Notes: generated by a model from the letters alone, not told the origin. A stretch of DNA of 64,000 bases from an uncultured Holophagaceae bacterium (GCA_903937385.1 CAIZZF010000008.1:248001-312000); one strand, 5' to 3'; positions 55,875 to 64,000 are shown, counted from the stretch's first letter. Numbers and translations: made by a program.

Positions 55875-58031
55875 ATGGACCGCCAAGACGCAGACGCAGC
55901 CATCCCCGCAGCCGGTTCCCTGGCCAGCACGGTCCGCATGCTGCTGCGCGTGGGCCTTGCACTCAGTTTTTTGCTGGGCCTCGGGTGGACCTACCAGCAC
56001 TGGACCTACCAGCGCGCCATGACTGCAGCGTCCCGAAGTCAGCTCGTCGCCGCCACGAACGCGGGTACGGCCGCCATCGACACGATCACGCGCCACGCCA
56101 TGGCCGAAGTGGACGCCATCGCCCGGGAGCTGGACGCCGGAACCCTCGACCGTACCAGCGCCTTGGTGCGCCTCCGCTCGGGGATGGATGCGAATCCTGA
56201 CTTTTTCGGAATGTCGCTGACCTACCGCCCCTTTGGCTGGGCCCCCCACCAGCGGCTGTACTCGGCTTATTTCCCCCGAAAGAACGGGCACGTGACGTCT
56301 GTTCGGTTGGACGAGACCTATGACTACACCCGGCCCGAGTTTGAGTGGTACGGCCGAGCCATGGCCAAGGGTCCGCTCTGGACCCAGCCCTATTTTGACG
56401 AAGCCGCCGCGACGACCATGATCACCTACTCGCGCCCCTTCATCGGCCCAGGAGGCGATCCCAAGGCGCCGCTGGGGGTCGTCACCCTGGACATCTCCAT
56501 GGACGGGATCAAGAAGATCATCGAAGCCCTGGACCTGGGCCAGAGCGGCTTTGGCGCGCTGGTGGCCGCGGATGGAACCTACCTCTACCACCCCGAGACG
56601 GACTTCGTGCAGGGGCACAAGACCCTGCAGGGCATGGCGGAAGAGCTCAACGACCCCGACCGCCTGCGGCTGGCCGAGGCGGCCCAGAGGGGCGAAGCGG
56701 GCATCCTGAACCACCGCAGCCAGACCACGGGCCTGGCTTCCTGGATCATCTTCGCGCCGGTGCCATCCACCGGCTGGTCGCTGGAGAACACCTTCATCAA
56801 GGATGATGTGCGGATCCGCCCCGAGGTCATGAAGCGGCAGCAGCTCCACATCCTGCTGGCGGGGCTCGTGTTCCTGCTGTGTGCCGCCAGCCTGCTGCTG
56901 GGCGTCTGCAGCGGCGGCTCCCGCCCGCTTTGGGCCCTGTCCATCGTCTCCGCGCTCCTGTTCCTGGGGGCCATCGGCACGATCCTGTCGATCTCGCTGC
57001 GCTTCGACCGGGCCCACAAGACCGGGGGCATCCCTATCGCAGACAGGGCCACCTTGAACAAGGTCACAGGCGCCTACACGCGCGCCTGCGAGCTACGCCA
57101 CACGGAGCCTCCGGTCTATGTGCCAACGGGCCTCTACCTGGAGTCCGCCACCTTCTTGACGGCCAACGACCTCATGGTGTCGGGCTATGTCTGGCAGAAG
57201 TACCAGCTCGGCACCCAGGACCACCTCTTCCGGGGCTTCACCCTGGCCGATGCCACCAGCCTGGAGATCACCGAGAACTACCGGGAAAAGGCGGACGGGT
57301 TCGAGTTCGTCCGATGGCACTTCCGGGCCACGGTGCGCCAGCACCTGGATAGCGCCCGCTATCCCATCGAGACAGGACAGATTGAGCTCCGTATCCTCCA
57401 CAAGCAGCTGAACCACAACACGGTGCTGGTGCCCGATCTGAAGGCCTACCGCTTCGCCAACCCGACCTCGCTGCCGGGCCTGGCCAAGGACCTGAAGCTG
57501 CCTGGTTGGCAGCTGAAGGCCAGTGCCTTCGAGTTCCGTAAGCTGAAGTTCGATACGAATTTCGGGGTGGATCGCTCCTTCGCCAAGGAGGACCTGCCAT
57601 CCCTGTTCTATGGCGTGACCATCCGTCGCAACATCGTGGATGCCTGCCTGTCCAACCTCCTGCCGCTGGGAGTCGTCACCTTCCTGCTGTTCATCCTGGT
57701 CATGATCGCCAGCCGGGACGCGCGCCTCGTCGGCTTCACCCAGGCAGGGGTCGGACGTGTCCTCAATATCTGCGCGGCCATGCTCTTCGTCATCGCGTTC
57801 CGGCATGTGGACATCCGAAGCCGGATTGCCTCTGGCGAGATCTTCTACCTGGAATACATCTACTTCCTGGAGTACTTCGCCATCCTCTGGGTCTCGGTCA
57901 ACTCGGTGCTCTATGCCACCACCGACCGGTTCCTCCTGATCCACTACCGGGACAACTTCATCGCCAAGACCCTGTTCTGGCCCGTCCTGCTCGGGGCCCT
58001 CTTCGTCATCACGCTGGCGGTCTTCTACTGA
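55875..58031 (+). CDS. Cache domain fused to a pentameric ligand-gated ion channel homologue
   Basis: 718 residues from the ATG at 55875. After a TM (about 20-40), residues 45-320 form an extracellular dCache sensor (FEWYGRAMAKGPLWTQPYFDEA, VTLDISMDGIKKIIEALDLG). Two TM helices (about 330-385) precede a pLGIC-type extracellular domain: VYVPTGLYLESATFLTAN with GYVWQKY, then a beta6-beta7 loop RQHLDSARYPIETGQIELRI (no cysteines, as in bacterial channels), NTVLVPDL, LPGWQLKASAFEF and FDTNFG. Four TMs follow: M1 (RRNIVDACLSNLLPLGVVTFLL), M2 (GRVLNICAAMLFVIAF), M3 (FYLEYIYFLEYFAILWVSVNSV) and M4 at the end. The order and spacing match ELIC/GLIC-type channels. Cache fused to pLGIC resembles DeCLIC-like ideas. 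Function is inferred. Confidence 0.85.
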   Translation: MDRQDADAAIPAAGSLASTVRMLLRVGLALSFLLGLGWTYQHWTYQRAMTAASRSQLVAATNAGTAAIDTITRHAMAEVDAIARELDAGTLDRTSALVRLRSGMDANPDFFGMSLTYRPFGWAPHQRLYSAYFPRKNGHVTSVRLDETYDYTRPEFEWYGRAMAKGPLWTQPYFDEAAATTMITYSRPFIGPGGDPKAPLGVVTLDISMDGIKKIIEALDLGQSGFGALVAADGTYLYHPETDFVQGHKTLQGMAEELNDPDRLRLAEAAQRGEAGILNHRSQTTGLASWIIFAPVPSTGWSLENTFIKDDVRIRPEVMKRQQLHILLAGLVFLLCAASLLLGVCSGGSRPLWALSIVSALLFLGAIGTILSISLRFDRAHKTGGIPIADRATLNKVTGAYTRACELRHTEPPVYVPTGLYLESATFLTANDLMVSGYVWQKYQLGTQDHLFRGFTLADATSLEITENYREKADGFEFVRWHFRATVRQHLDSARYPIETGQIELRILHKQLNHNTVLVPDLKAYRFANPTSLPGLAKDLKLPGWQLKASAFEFRKLKFDTNFGVDRSFAKEDLPSLFYGVTIRRNIVDACLSNLLPLGVVTFLLFILVMIASRDARLVGFTQAGVGRVLNICAAMLFVIAFRHVDIRSRIASGEIFYLEYIYFLEYFAILWVSVNSVLYATTDRFLLIHYRDNFIAKTLFWPVLLGALFVITLAVFY

Positions 58032-58108
58032 TCTGCCACCTTGAATGCCGCCTTGAACAAACCTAATTCAATGATCCCTTCAACAAACAGCTGTGGTCCG
58101 TTCCCGGG

Positions 58109-59281
58109 ATGAGTCAAATGAGCCTGAACAAGCGCATTCAAATTCTGCTGGCCTTCCTGGTGGGAGTCCCCTTCCTGCTGCTGCTCTTCGAGAGCTATCG
58201 CAATGGCCGGACGTCCCTTCTGCAGCAGATGCGGAGCGATGCGGTCCACACGGCCCAGTTCCAGTCCGCTCTGGTCAACGACCTGTTTTCATTGCCCCGC
58301 CAGACCGCCAAGGATCTGGCCCGCATCCTGGCTGTGGACGACAAGCTGAGCCAGGAGACCGTGAAGGTCCTGCTGCAGCGGACCCTCAAGGAGACAAAGG
58401 AGACTGCGGGCTTCAGCGTGGCCCTGTTTGACGGACGCGGTCCTGGCCGCCCCTTCATCCCCTACGTCTGCTGGAAGAACGGCAAGGTCGAAGAGCTGTA
58501 CCTGGAGGAGGAGGCCTACGGCTACTTGAAGCAGCCCTGGGCCACCCGTCCTGTGGCCGAGAAGCGCGGCATCTGGTCCGATCCCTACTTTGATCAAGGG
58601 GGCGGCGAGACCCTCATGATCACCTACTCGACGCCCATCCTGCGCGAGGGGCGCATTGTCGGCCTGGTCACGGCGGACGTGGCCCTGGATCAGATGGTCG
58701 CGCGGCTGGCCGGCCTGAAGCCTGGTGGCAGCGGGCACGTCTACATGGTGAGCCCGGAGGGCGCCGTGCTGGCGCACCCCACGCTGGGCAAGCTCCTGGA
58801 TACGGGCATGGGCAAGGATTCCCCGGACCTGGGGGTCCTCAAGGCCATGCTGGCGCACGAAGGCGAGGACACGACCTCGGCCAAAGATCCCCTGACCAAG
58901 CAGCAGGCCTGGCTGGTAGAGGTGCCCTTGGCCAATCTCGCGTCGCAGATGGGTGGACCCGGCTGGTCCCTCATCGTCAGCTGGCCGGAGGAGATGCGCA
59001 CGAAGCCCCTGTCGGACATGGGCAAGCGCTTTCTGGTGTTGTATCTGGCCCTGGGCGGGGCCGCCCTGATCTTCCTCAACCGCTCCCTCAACGACATGAT
59101 CAGCCAGCCCATCGCCCGCCTGGTAAAACAGGCGCAGCACTTTGCCCACGGGGACTTCGGGGACCTGGGGCATCCTCCCGAAGAGGCTCCGGAGCTGCGC
59201 GACCTCGGTCTGGCGGTGCAGCAGCTGGGCGCCACCCTGAAGGAAGGCCAGGCTGCCAAGCCGCCTAAGGCGGACGCATGA
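58109..59281 (+). CDS. Cache-HAMP membrane protein without output domain
   Basis: 390 residues from the ATG at 58109; an internal ATG at 58118 is possible and the ribosome site is weak. First TM at about 9-28 (IQILLAFLVGVPFLLLLFES). The extracellular dCache domain has GIWSDPYFDQGGGETLMITYSTPI and GRIVGLVTADVALDQMV, similar to the Cache of the channel gene. Second TM at about 305-325 (FLVLYLALGGAALIFL), then a HAMP-like segment (ISQPIARLVKQAQHFAHGDFG) and 40 more residues. No kinase, cyclase, phosphatase or MCP signalling part remains. It overlaps the next gene by ATGA. It could be a sensory partner of the channel. Confidence 0.85.
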   Translation: MSQMSLNKRIQILLAFLVGVPFLLLLFESYRNGRTSLLQQMRSDAVHTAQFQSALVNDLFSLPRQTAKDLARILAVDDKLSQETVKVLLQRTLKETKETAGFSVALFDGRGPGRPFIPYVCWKNGKVEELYLEEEAYGYLKQPWATRPVAEKRGIWSDPYFDQGGGETLMITYSTPILREGRIVGLVTADVALDQMVARLAGLKPGGSGHVYMVSPEGAVLAHPTLGKLLDTGMGKDSPDLGVLKAMLAHEGEDTTSAKDPLTKQQAWLVEVPLANLASQMGGPGWSLIVSWPEEMRTKPLSDMGKRFLVLYLALGGAALIFLNRSLNDMISQPIARLVKQAQHFAHGDFGDLGHPPEEAPELRDLGLAVQQLGATLKEGQAAKPPKADA

Positions 59282-60543
59282 ACCTGCTCTGGCTTCTGCT
59301 GGGTCCGGGAAACCTCCGCCAGGGGCGCTGGGCGCTTACGCTGCTCGGCGGCCTGCTGGTGCTGCTGGGCCTGATGTTCTTCCTGGACAGCCTGGGCATG
59401 GTGACGGAGCTGGCCCTGGAGGCCTTCGGCTACATCCTGGTGGTCCTGGGTCTCTTCCGGACCGCCTTCGCCATCGTGGGGACCGGCGGCGGCATGCCTG
59501 TCCGCTTTGCCGCCCAGGGCCTGGCGCTCATGCTGCTCGGCATCGGCGTGGCCGACTTCCCCGACACCTCCAACCAGGCGGTACCCTGGATGTTCGGGGT
59601 GGCCTTCCTGGTGAACGGCATCTATCAGTTCCTCACCGCCCTCGTGATCCGCTACCCCCGCTGGGGCTGGTTCCTGGTTAGCGGCCTCGTCCACATCGGC
59701 CTGGCCTTCGGCATGTTCCTCTACTGGCGCCAAGTCATGCCCATGGTCATCCCGGTCCTGCTGGGCGGCGGCCTCGGAATCCTGGGCTTCACCGCCCTGC
59801 GCCTGGCCATGCGCCTGCGGAACTTCAATCAGGCGCCCGGCGAGATGGGACCGGCGGATCGCCTCCGGTACTTCATGACCTTCCACCTGCCGCACCGGTT
59901 CCAGCGGGACGACTACGCGCTGCCCGAGCTCCCGGCCACCCTCGGAACCCCCCACGGGGACCTCCTGGTCCACCTCTGGTCCCCCACGGACGTGGCCCGC
60001 CTGGACAACCCAGATCCCAGCATCATGCGCTACATCATGGCCCAGGACGGGGACGGCAAGATCACCGTGGGCCATGCGGCCATGGAGATGTCGCCCGACG
60101 TCTACATGAGCCACTGCGACGGAGATCCCGGTGGCTATGAGGACAGCAGCGAGGCCTGGCGGGAGCTGCGGAGCAAGGATGGCCAGGGCGTCTTCCTGCC
60201 CAGCTTTGAGGAAGAGATCGAGCACTACCTCCAGCCCTCCCTGACCCTGCGCTTCCGGAACTTCCGCGAGGATCAGGTCCGCACCTTCTGGCACATGTAT
60301 CGCCAGATCACCACCTACAACCTCACCAACCGGAACTGCTCGGTGGTGGTGGCCTTGGCCCTGGAGGCCGCGATCATGGGTTCCATGGCCGGGAGCTCTC
60401 GCAGCCGTTCGATGTTCCGCCTCCTGCTCAGCCGCGACCTCTGGGTGGCCCACTTCCTGCGCTGGAAGGCCATTGAGATGGTCTGGACGCCCAGCATGAT
60501 GCGGGACTACGCCCTCGTGCTTCATCGACTCGTGGAGGCATGA
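59278..60543 (+). CDS. HdeD-like membrane protein with permuted papain-like C-terminal domain
   Basis: 421 residues; the ATG at 59278 overlaps the previous stop. Residues 15-180 form about six TM helices of the DUF308/HdeD kind (ALTLLGGLLVLLGLMFFLDS; GVAFLVNGIYQFLTAL). The cytosolic or periplasmic C-terminal half has VGHAAMEMSPDVYMSH with candidate catalytic His266, and NLTNRNCSVVVALALEAA with candidate Cys354. A His before a Cys in these words is the order of permuted NlpC/P60-type cysteine hydrolases. This fusion is unfamiliar to me. It would be a peptidase, amidase or acyltransferase at the membrane. The next gene starts two bases after its stop. Confidence 0.82.
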   Translation: MNLLWLLLGPGNLRQGRWALTLLGGLLVLLGLMFFLDSLGMVTELALEAFGYILVVLGLFRTAFAIVGTGGGMPVRFAAQGLALMLLGIGVADFPDTSNQAVPWMFGVAFLVNGIYQFLTALVIRYPRWGWFLVSGLVHIGLAFGMFLYWRQVMPMVIPVLLGGGLGILGFTALRLAMRLRNFNQAPGEMGPADRLRYFMTFHLPHRFQRDDYALPELPATLGTPHGDLLVHLWSPTDVARLDNPDPSIMRYIMAQDGDGKITVGHAAMEMSPDVYMSHCDGDPGGYEDSSEAWRELRSKDGQGVFLPSFEEEIEHYLQPSLTLRFRNFREDQVRTFWHMYRQITTYNLTNRNCSVVVALALEAAIMGSMAGSSRSRSMFRLLLSRDLWVAHFLRWKAIEMVWTPSMMRDYALVLHRLVEA

Positions 60544-60544
60544 C

Positions 60545-61768
60545 ATGGCCACCCCAGACCGCACCTCTGACCGCCTCTATGACATTGGCTTCTTCCTGGT
60601 GGAAGCCTTCGCCTCCATGGAAGTCACCGCGGTGCTCATCGCCAACGCGCGCATCGCTGCGACTTTGGGCATCCGCGATGAGCTGACCAGCTTCATCCTC
60701 AACAGCTACCTCTATCCCCTCTTCGCGGGCATGATCATCGCGCTGGCCCTGTCCCGGTGGATCGCGCGCAACGTCCCGCCGATGCCCTACTTCATCTCTG
60801 GCCTGCTGGTCTTCTCGCTGGGCAACATCCTCTGCTCCGTCGCGATCATGCCAGCGACCTTCTTCGCCGGCCGCATGGTCATGGGCCTGGGCGCGGGGGT
60901 GGCCTTCGCGGGCCAGATCTGGACCCTGAGCAGCTTCCACTACGAGCGCATCACCCGACCGCTGGTGTGGGGCGAGATCGGCGCAGCTCTGGGCGTGGTG
61001 GCCGGTCCCATGGTCGGCGCCCTCTTCGCCAGCCACTCGCCCGAGGGCTGGCGGCACTTCTTCACCCTCAACGCAGGGATGGGCCTGCTGACTGCGGTCT
61101 TCGCCTACGCGGGACTCCGCGACCGGAAGCAGGTCGAGATCGAGCCCAGCGGGCTGCCCGATGGCGAAGTGAGCCGGCGCCTCATGCGCACGATGACGGC
61201 CTACCAGGTGGCGGTCTCCATCCTGATCGTAGGGGCGGAGTATTTCTTCTCCGATCACCTCCAGCACAAGGCCGGCAAGAGCCCCATGTTCGTGGGAGCC
61301 ATGACCGTGATGGCCTCCGTGGGCGCCGTCGTCGGCAGCCTGCTGGCGGCGCACTGGGTGCACCTCCGGAACCGCATCCCCGTCTGGTCCACGCTGGGGC
61401 TGCTGGGCTCTCTGGCGGCCATCGCGGGCTGTCTGGGCCTGGGGCAGTTCCTGCTCGCGGGCGTGCCCATCTTCACCGCCGGCCTGGGCATGGGCATGGC
61501 CAGCGTGAGCATCTACACGGCCATCGTGAAGGCCTCGCGCCCGGACCAGTTCCTGAGCCGGTCGATGATCTACCTGATCGCCATGCAGCTGGGCAATGCC
61601 CTGGGCGTGCAGGCAGTGGGCCTCTCAGAGATCCGCCACTTCGGCATCCTGGCCACCGCCCTGACACTGGCCACGGTGCCCACGGTCATCGCCATCTGGG
61701 CCCACTTCCAGGGCTCGCTTGAGCCCATCGCCGTCCCGGTCATCGCACCCTTGGGGGAAGCCGAATAA
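60545..61768 (+). CDS. MFS transporter
   Basis: 407 residues with about twelve TM segments. The N-terminal half resembles the EmrB/DHA2 or DHA1 drug-exporter type (FASMEVTAVLIANARIAATLGIRDEL; SRWIARNVPPMPYFISGLLVFSLGN; GRMVMGLGAGVAFAGQIW). It begins two bases after the HdeD-papain gene stop with no independent promoter, so it shares that operon. It likely exports a small molecule or lipid linked to the enzyme before it. Confidence 0.88.
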   Translation: MATPDRTSDRLYDIGFFLVEAFASMEVTAVLIANARIAATLGIRDELTSFILNSYLYPLFAGMIIALALSRWIARNVPPMPYFISGLLVFSLGNILCSVAIMPATFFAGRMVMGLGAGVAFAGQIWTLSSFHYERITRPLVWGEIGAALGVVAGPMVGALFASHSPEGWRHFFTLNAGMGLLTAVFAYAGLRDRKQVEIEPSGLPDGEVSRRLMRTMTAYQVAVSILIVGAEYFFSDHLQHKAGKSPMFVGAMTVMASVGAVVGSLLAAHWVHLRNRIPVWSTLGLLGSLAAIAGCLGLGQFLLAGVPIFTAGLGMGMASVSIYTAIVKASRPDQFLSRSMIYLIAMQLGNALGVQAVGLSEIRHFGILATALTLATVPTVIAIWAHFQGSLEPIAVPVIAPLGEAE

Positions 61769-61769
61769 C

Positions 61770-62594
61770 CTAGCGGATCGTCCAGCTCGTCCCGAGGCTG
61801 CAGGTGGCGTAGAGGTCGCCCTTGCGATTCGGGTCTGCCTGGTTCCGGCCGATGATCAGGCCGCCCCGGGGCTTGCCCCAGCGGCCCCCGCCTTCCTTGG
61901 CTTCGAAGGAGAGCGTCAGGCCGAGGCGCCGACGCTCCAGCCCCGCGTCGCTGGCGCGCGTGACCTGGAAGGTGGCTCCGGCATAGGACTTCATGGAGCC
62001 CCAGTCGGACTCCCAGAGGGCGAAGGTCTGCTGGTCGCTGGTCCGGTCATGGTCGCGCAGGAGGGTGTCGTTCTCGTACTCGTAGAACCAGGGACCCCGC
62101 CCACTGAACTGCCACCAGCCGAAGGTGGCCTGGTGCCGGAGGACCACCTGCCCGAAGCGGACCTGAGGAGTGGCCTGGAGCAGCGTGCGCGCCCCGTTGG
62201 CGCGCTCTTCCTGGCCCTTGCGGGCCTTGACGGCATCGTCCCCGAAGGGCGCCGAGGCCGTGGGAAAGGACAGCAGGCAGCCCGCTGTTCCGAAGAAGCG
62301 CAGGGCCGACCGCTCGGCCCGGAGCACCAGGAAAGGCGCCGGCTGCGCCTCGATGAAAAGACCCCCGAAGCCGTAGGCCGGGGTCGTGGCTGCCACGGCG
62401 CCCAGCTGGACATAGGCGAACGGCTCGGCCCGCGAGCCCGACAGCACCTTCCGAAGGCTGTAGGCGCCGTTGAGCTGCAGGCCGTCCGGTGCCTTGGTGA
62501 CGAAGGTGTCGAGATCGAGTTCCTGAGACCAGGGGGACTGGGCCCCGAGGGGGGCGATTACGAGCAGCGCCAACAGGGATGTGAGGAGTCTCAT
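61770..62594 (-). CDS. secreted/outer-membrane protein of unknown function
   Basis: 274 residues with a signal peptide (LTSLLALLVIAPLGAQ). The body is beta-rich with alternating strands (LQLNGAYSLRKVLSGSRAEPFAYVQLGAVAATTPAYGFGG; SYAGATFQVTRASDAGLERRRLGLTLSFEAK) and ends LYATCSLGTSWTIR. It resembles a small outer-membrane barrel, although the last residue is Arg rather than Phe. No family recognised. It converges with the MFS gene, whose stop is adjacent. Confidence 0.75.
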   Translation of the reverse strand: MRLLTSLLALLVIAPLGAQSPWSQELDLDTFVTKAPDGLQLNGAYSLRKVLSGSRAEPFAYVQLGAVAATTPAYGFGGLFIEAQPAPFLVLRAERSALRFFGTAGCLLSFPTASAPFGDDAVKARKGQEERANGARTLLQATPQVRFGQVVLRHQATFGWWQFSGRGPWFYEYENDTLLRDHDRTSDQQTFALWESDWGSMKSYAGATFQVTRASDAGLERRRLGLTLSFEAKEGGGRWGKPRGGLIIGRNQADPNRKGDLYATCSLGTSWTIR

Positions 62595-62734
62595 GCGCGA
62601 TCCGTCCTAGAAAGCTCCCGGGCTGGTCGGGGGTCACTCATGAATATAGGACAAAAGGGTTGCCAAAGGCGCAGGCGGTCCCACAACGACAGCGGGTTCT
62701 TGGAGCTTGCGCCGACGGCCTTGATGACCTTGTC

Positions 62735-63322
62735 TCAGTTGGCGGTCAGGGCGCCGACACTGATCACGATGGCCGTGGTGGGTTGTGAGCTGGCCGGGGC
62801 GTTGAGGATCACAGCCTTCCCCCCCGGGGCAGCCAGGGTGACGTTGGAGCTGACGGGAATGCCGCTCTTCAGGTCCAGCGCCACGCTGGCCAGCACGGTG
62901 CTGCTGGTGGCGATGACCGCAGCGGTGGTGCCCTTCTGGTAGATCGCCGCCTGCAGGGTGTCACCACTGACCTTGCTCGTGACGATGGTGCTGGCGAAGG
63001 CGGCGCTCTTCACCTTTTCGGCGTCCCCCGCATCCACAGGGGCCCAGGTCACCTTGGTCTGGTCGGCGGTGAGGTAGAAGCCCACCCCGCTGACGCTTCC
63101 GGCGGGACCCACCAGGTCGAGGACCAGGTGGCCGGCCGTGGACTTGGTGGCGTTCTTCACCAGCGTGTAGGTGCCGGAGATCGGCGCCGCGTAGGTAAGC
63201 GTGTCCGCGAGGGTCTTGGTGGGTGCGGGGGTCGTGCTGCTACTGCCACCGCCGCAGGCAAGGAGAGCTCCAAGCCCAAGGGCCGCGAGGAGTGACTGGG
63301 TGGTTTTGAATGGGCTGCTCAT
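62735..63322 (-). CDS. hypothetical lipoprotein
   Basis: 195 residues from the ATG at 63322, behind AAGGAGG. A lipobox (LGALLACGGGSS; Cys about 22) is followed by a Ser/Thr-rich linker and a soluble beta-rich domain (GHLVLDLVGPAGSVSGVGFYLTADQTKVTWAPVDAGD; LASVALDLKSGIPVSS). No family recognised. It starts 10 bases after the end of the dockerin protein gene and is probably co-transcribed with it. Confidence 0.82.
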   Translation of the reverse strand: MSSPFKTTQSLLAALGLGALLACGGGSSSTTPAPTKTLADTLTYAAPISGTYTLVKNATKSTAGHLVLDLVGPAGSVSGVGFYLTADQTKVTWAPVDAGDAEKVKSAAFASTIVTSKVSGDTLQAAIYQKGTTAAVIATSSTVLASVALDLKSGIPVSSNVTLAAPGGKAVILNAPASSQPTTAIVISVGALTAN

Positions 63323-63332
63323 GGGTGCCTCC

Positions 63333-64000
63333 TTACATGCCGGCCAGGAACAGGGCCAAGTCCAGATCATCGACGACACCATCACCTGTCAGGTCTGCGG
63401 CAGGGTTCCAGTGGGAGCTGGAGGACACCGCGCCGAAGGCCCGGACCAGGGTGGCCAGGTCCAGGACATCGATGATGCCGTCCCCATTGAGATCCCGGGC
63501 CTTGATGGTGTAGGCGGATGCGCTCGTTGCGGAGGCGACCGGCGTGGTCACGGTAAGGATGCCGCTGGTGGCGCCCGCAGGCACTGAGGTGCTGATTGCG
63601 GTGTCCGAGAGCACGGAGAAGGTCGCCGGGGTGCCGTTGAACTTCACGGCCGTGGTGCCTGTGAAGCCTGTGCCCGTGAGCGTCACCGCGGACCGCGCGA
63701 GTCCACTGGTCGGGTTGAAAGAGGTGATCGCGGGACCGACAAGGGCGACCGTGAAGGGCGAGGGGGTGGTGCCCGTGCCCGCCGGGCTGGTCACGGTGAT
63801 GTTCCCCGTGGTGGCGCCGGCGGGCACCACGGTGCTGATGACCGTATCCGAGCCCACGGTGAAGGTGGCCGCAGTGCCATTGAACTTCACGGTCGTGGCT
63901 CCGAGGAAGGCCGTGCCGATGAGCGTCACCGGGGTCCCCACAGCACCACTGATCGGGTTACAGGAGGTGATCGCGGGACCCGAAACGGTCACCGTGAAGA
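63333..64000 (-). CDS. TIG/IPT-repeat protein with C-terminal dockerin, 5' end outside window
   Basis: The frame is open from the stop at 63333 to the right edge (222 codons visible). Two IPT/TIG domains are seen, each with 'ITSxNPxSGxxxTxVTLTGTxF' and 'TxVKFNGTxATF' (AITSFNPTSG, TLTGTGFTGTTAVKFNG). The C-terminal 60 residues carry a type I dockerin: two calcium loops (DLNGDGIIDVLDLATLV and DLTGDGVVDDLDLALFL) separated by a linker. Dockerins dock onto cohesin domains. No cohesin is in the window, so a partner must lie elsewhere or the domain works alone as a calcium-binding unit. Confidence 0.92.
   Translation of the reverse strand, partial: FTVTVSGPAITSCNPISGAVGTPVTLIGTAFLGATTVKFNGTAATFTVGSDTVISTVVPAGATTGNITVTSPAGTGTTPSPFTVALVGPAITSFNPTSGLARSAVTLTGTGFTGTTAVKFNGTPATFSVLSDTAISTSVPAGATSGILTVTTPVASATSASAYTIKARDLNGDGIIDVLDLATLVRAFGAVSSSSHWNPAADLTGDGVVDDLDLALFLAGM

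Overview
The window is GC-rich bacterial chromosome with dense, mostly well-separated genes and strong Shine-Dalgarno sites. No rRNA or tRNA gene is present, so taxonomy is inferred. The mix of bacteriohemerythrin, many PAS and Cache sensors, hybrid histidine kinases, PKD/TIG/InlB-repeat secreted proteins and a dockerin protein fits an environmental Gram-negative bacterium. My best guess is Acidobacteriota of the Holophaga/Geothrix type, held with moderate confidence. The tmRNA tag reads ANDNFELALAA.

Layout. 1-6540: secreted proteins on the minus strand (a PKD/FGE-domain lipoprotein running off the left edge, a large lipoprotein of unknown function, two small proteins) and one plus-strand lipoprotein. 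6967-10442: metallo-beta-lactamase-fold hydrolase, MFS exporter, HU-like DNA-binding protein, bacteriohemerythrin. 10601-13963: signalling operon of a soluble histidine kinase, a receiver-HDOD protein and a receiver plus degenerate HD-GYP protein. 14090-22596: mostly housekeeping genes (B12-binding radical SAM protein, DinG-type helicase, RlmH, glutamate dehydrogenase, tautomerase). 22692-23082: tmRNA with terminator. 23269-30207: three sensory proteins, one with a frameshift at a nine-G run. 30517-36448: acetyltransferase, two-subunit molybdenum hydroxylase, and an OmpR-type regulator with a 7TMR-DISM kinase. 36599-43306: operon of an outer-membrane protein, an FGE-like lipoprotein and a giant InlB-repeat protein. 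43307-45618: AT-rich stretches around an aldo/keto reductase. 45619-53230: three unusual genes (kelch/galactose-oxidase-like protein with a His/Asp-rich segment, zinc-dependent phospholipase C-like protein, Cys/Pro-rich protein). 53334-55486: secreted acid phosphatase and glycerophosphodiester phosphodiesterase. 55875-61768: a tight four-gene operon. 61770-64000: small secreted proteins and a TIG/dockerin protein that runs off the right edge.

The most striking locus is 55875-61768. Its first gene encodes an extracellular Cache sensor fused to what looks like a complete pentameric ligand-gated ion channel (agonist-type beta domain plus M1-M4). It is followed by a Cache-HAMP protein without an output domain, an HdeD-like membrane protein with a permuted papain-like C-terminal domain, and an MFS transporter. 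Two of the three junctions overlap or nearly touch. I read this as a candidate undescribed sensory/ion-channel/peptidase system. The channel assignment rests on sequence features I can read; the function of the whole is inference.
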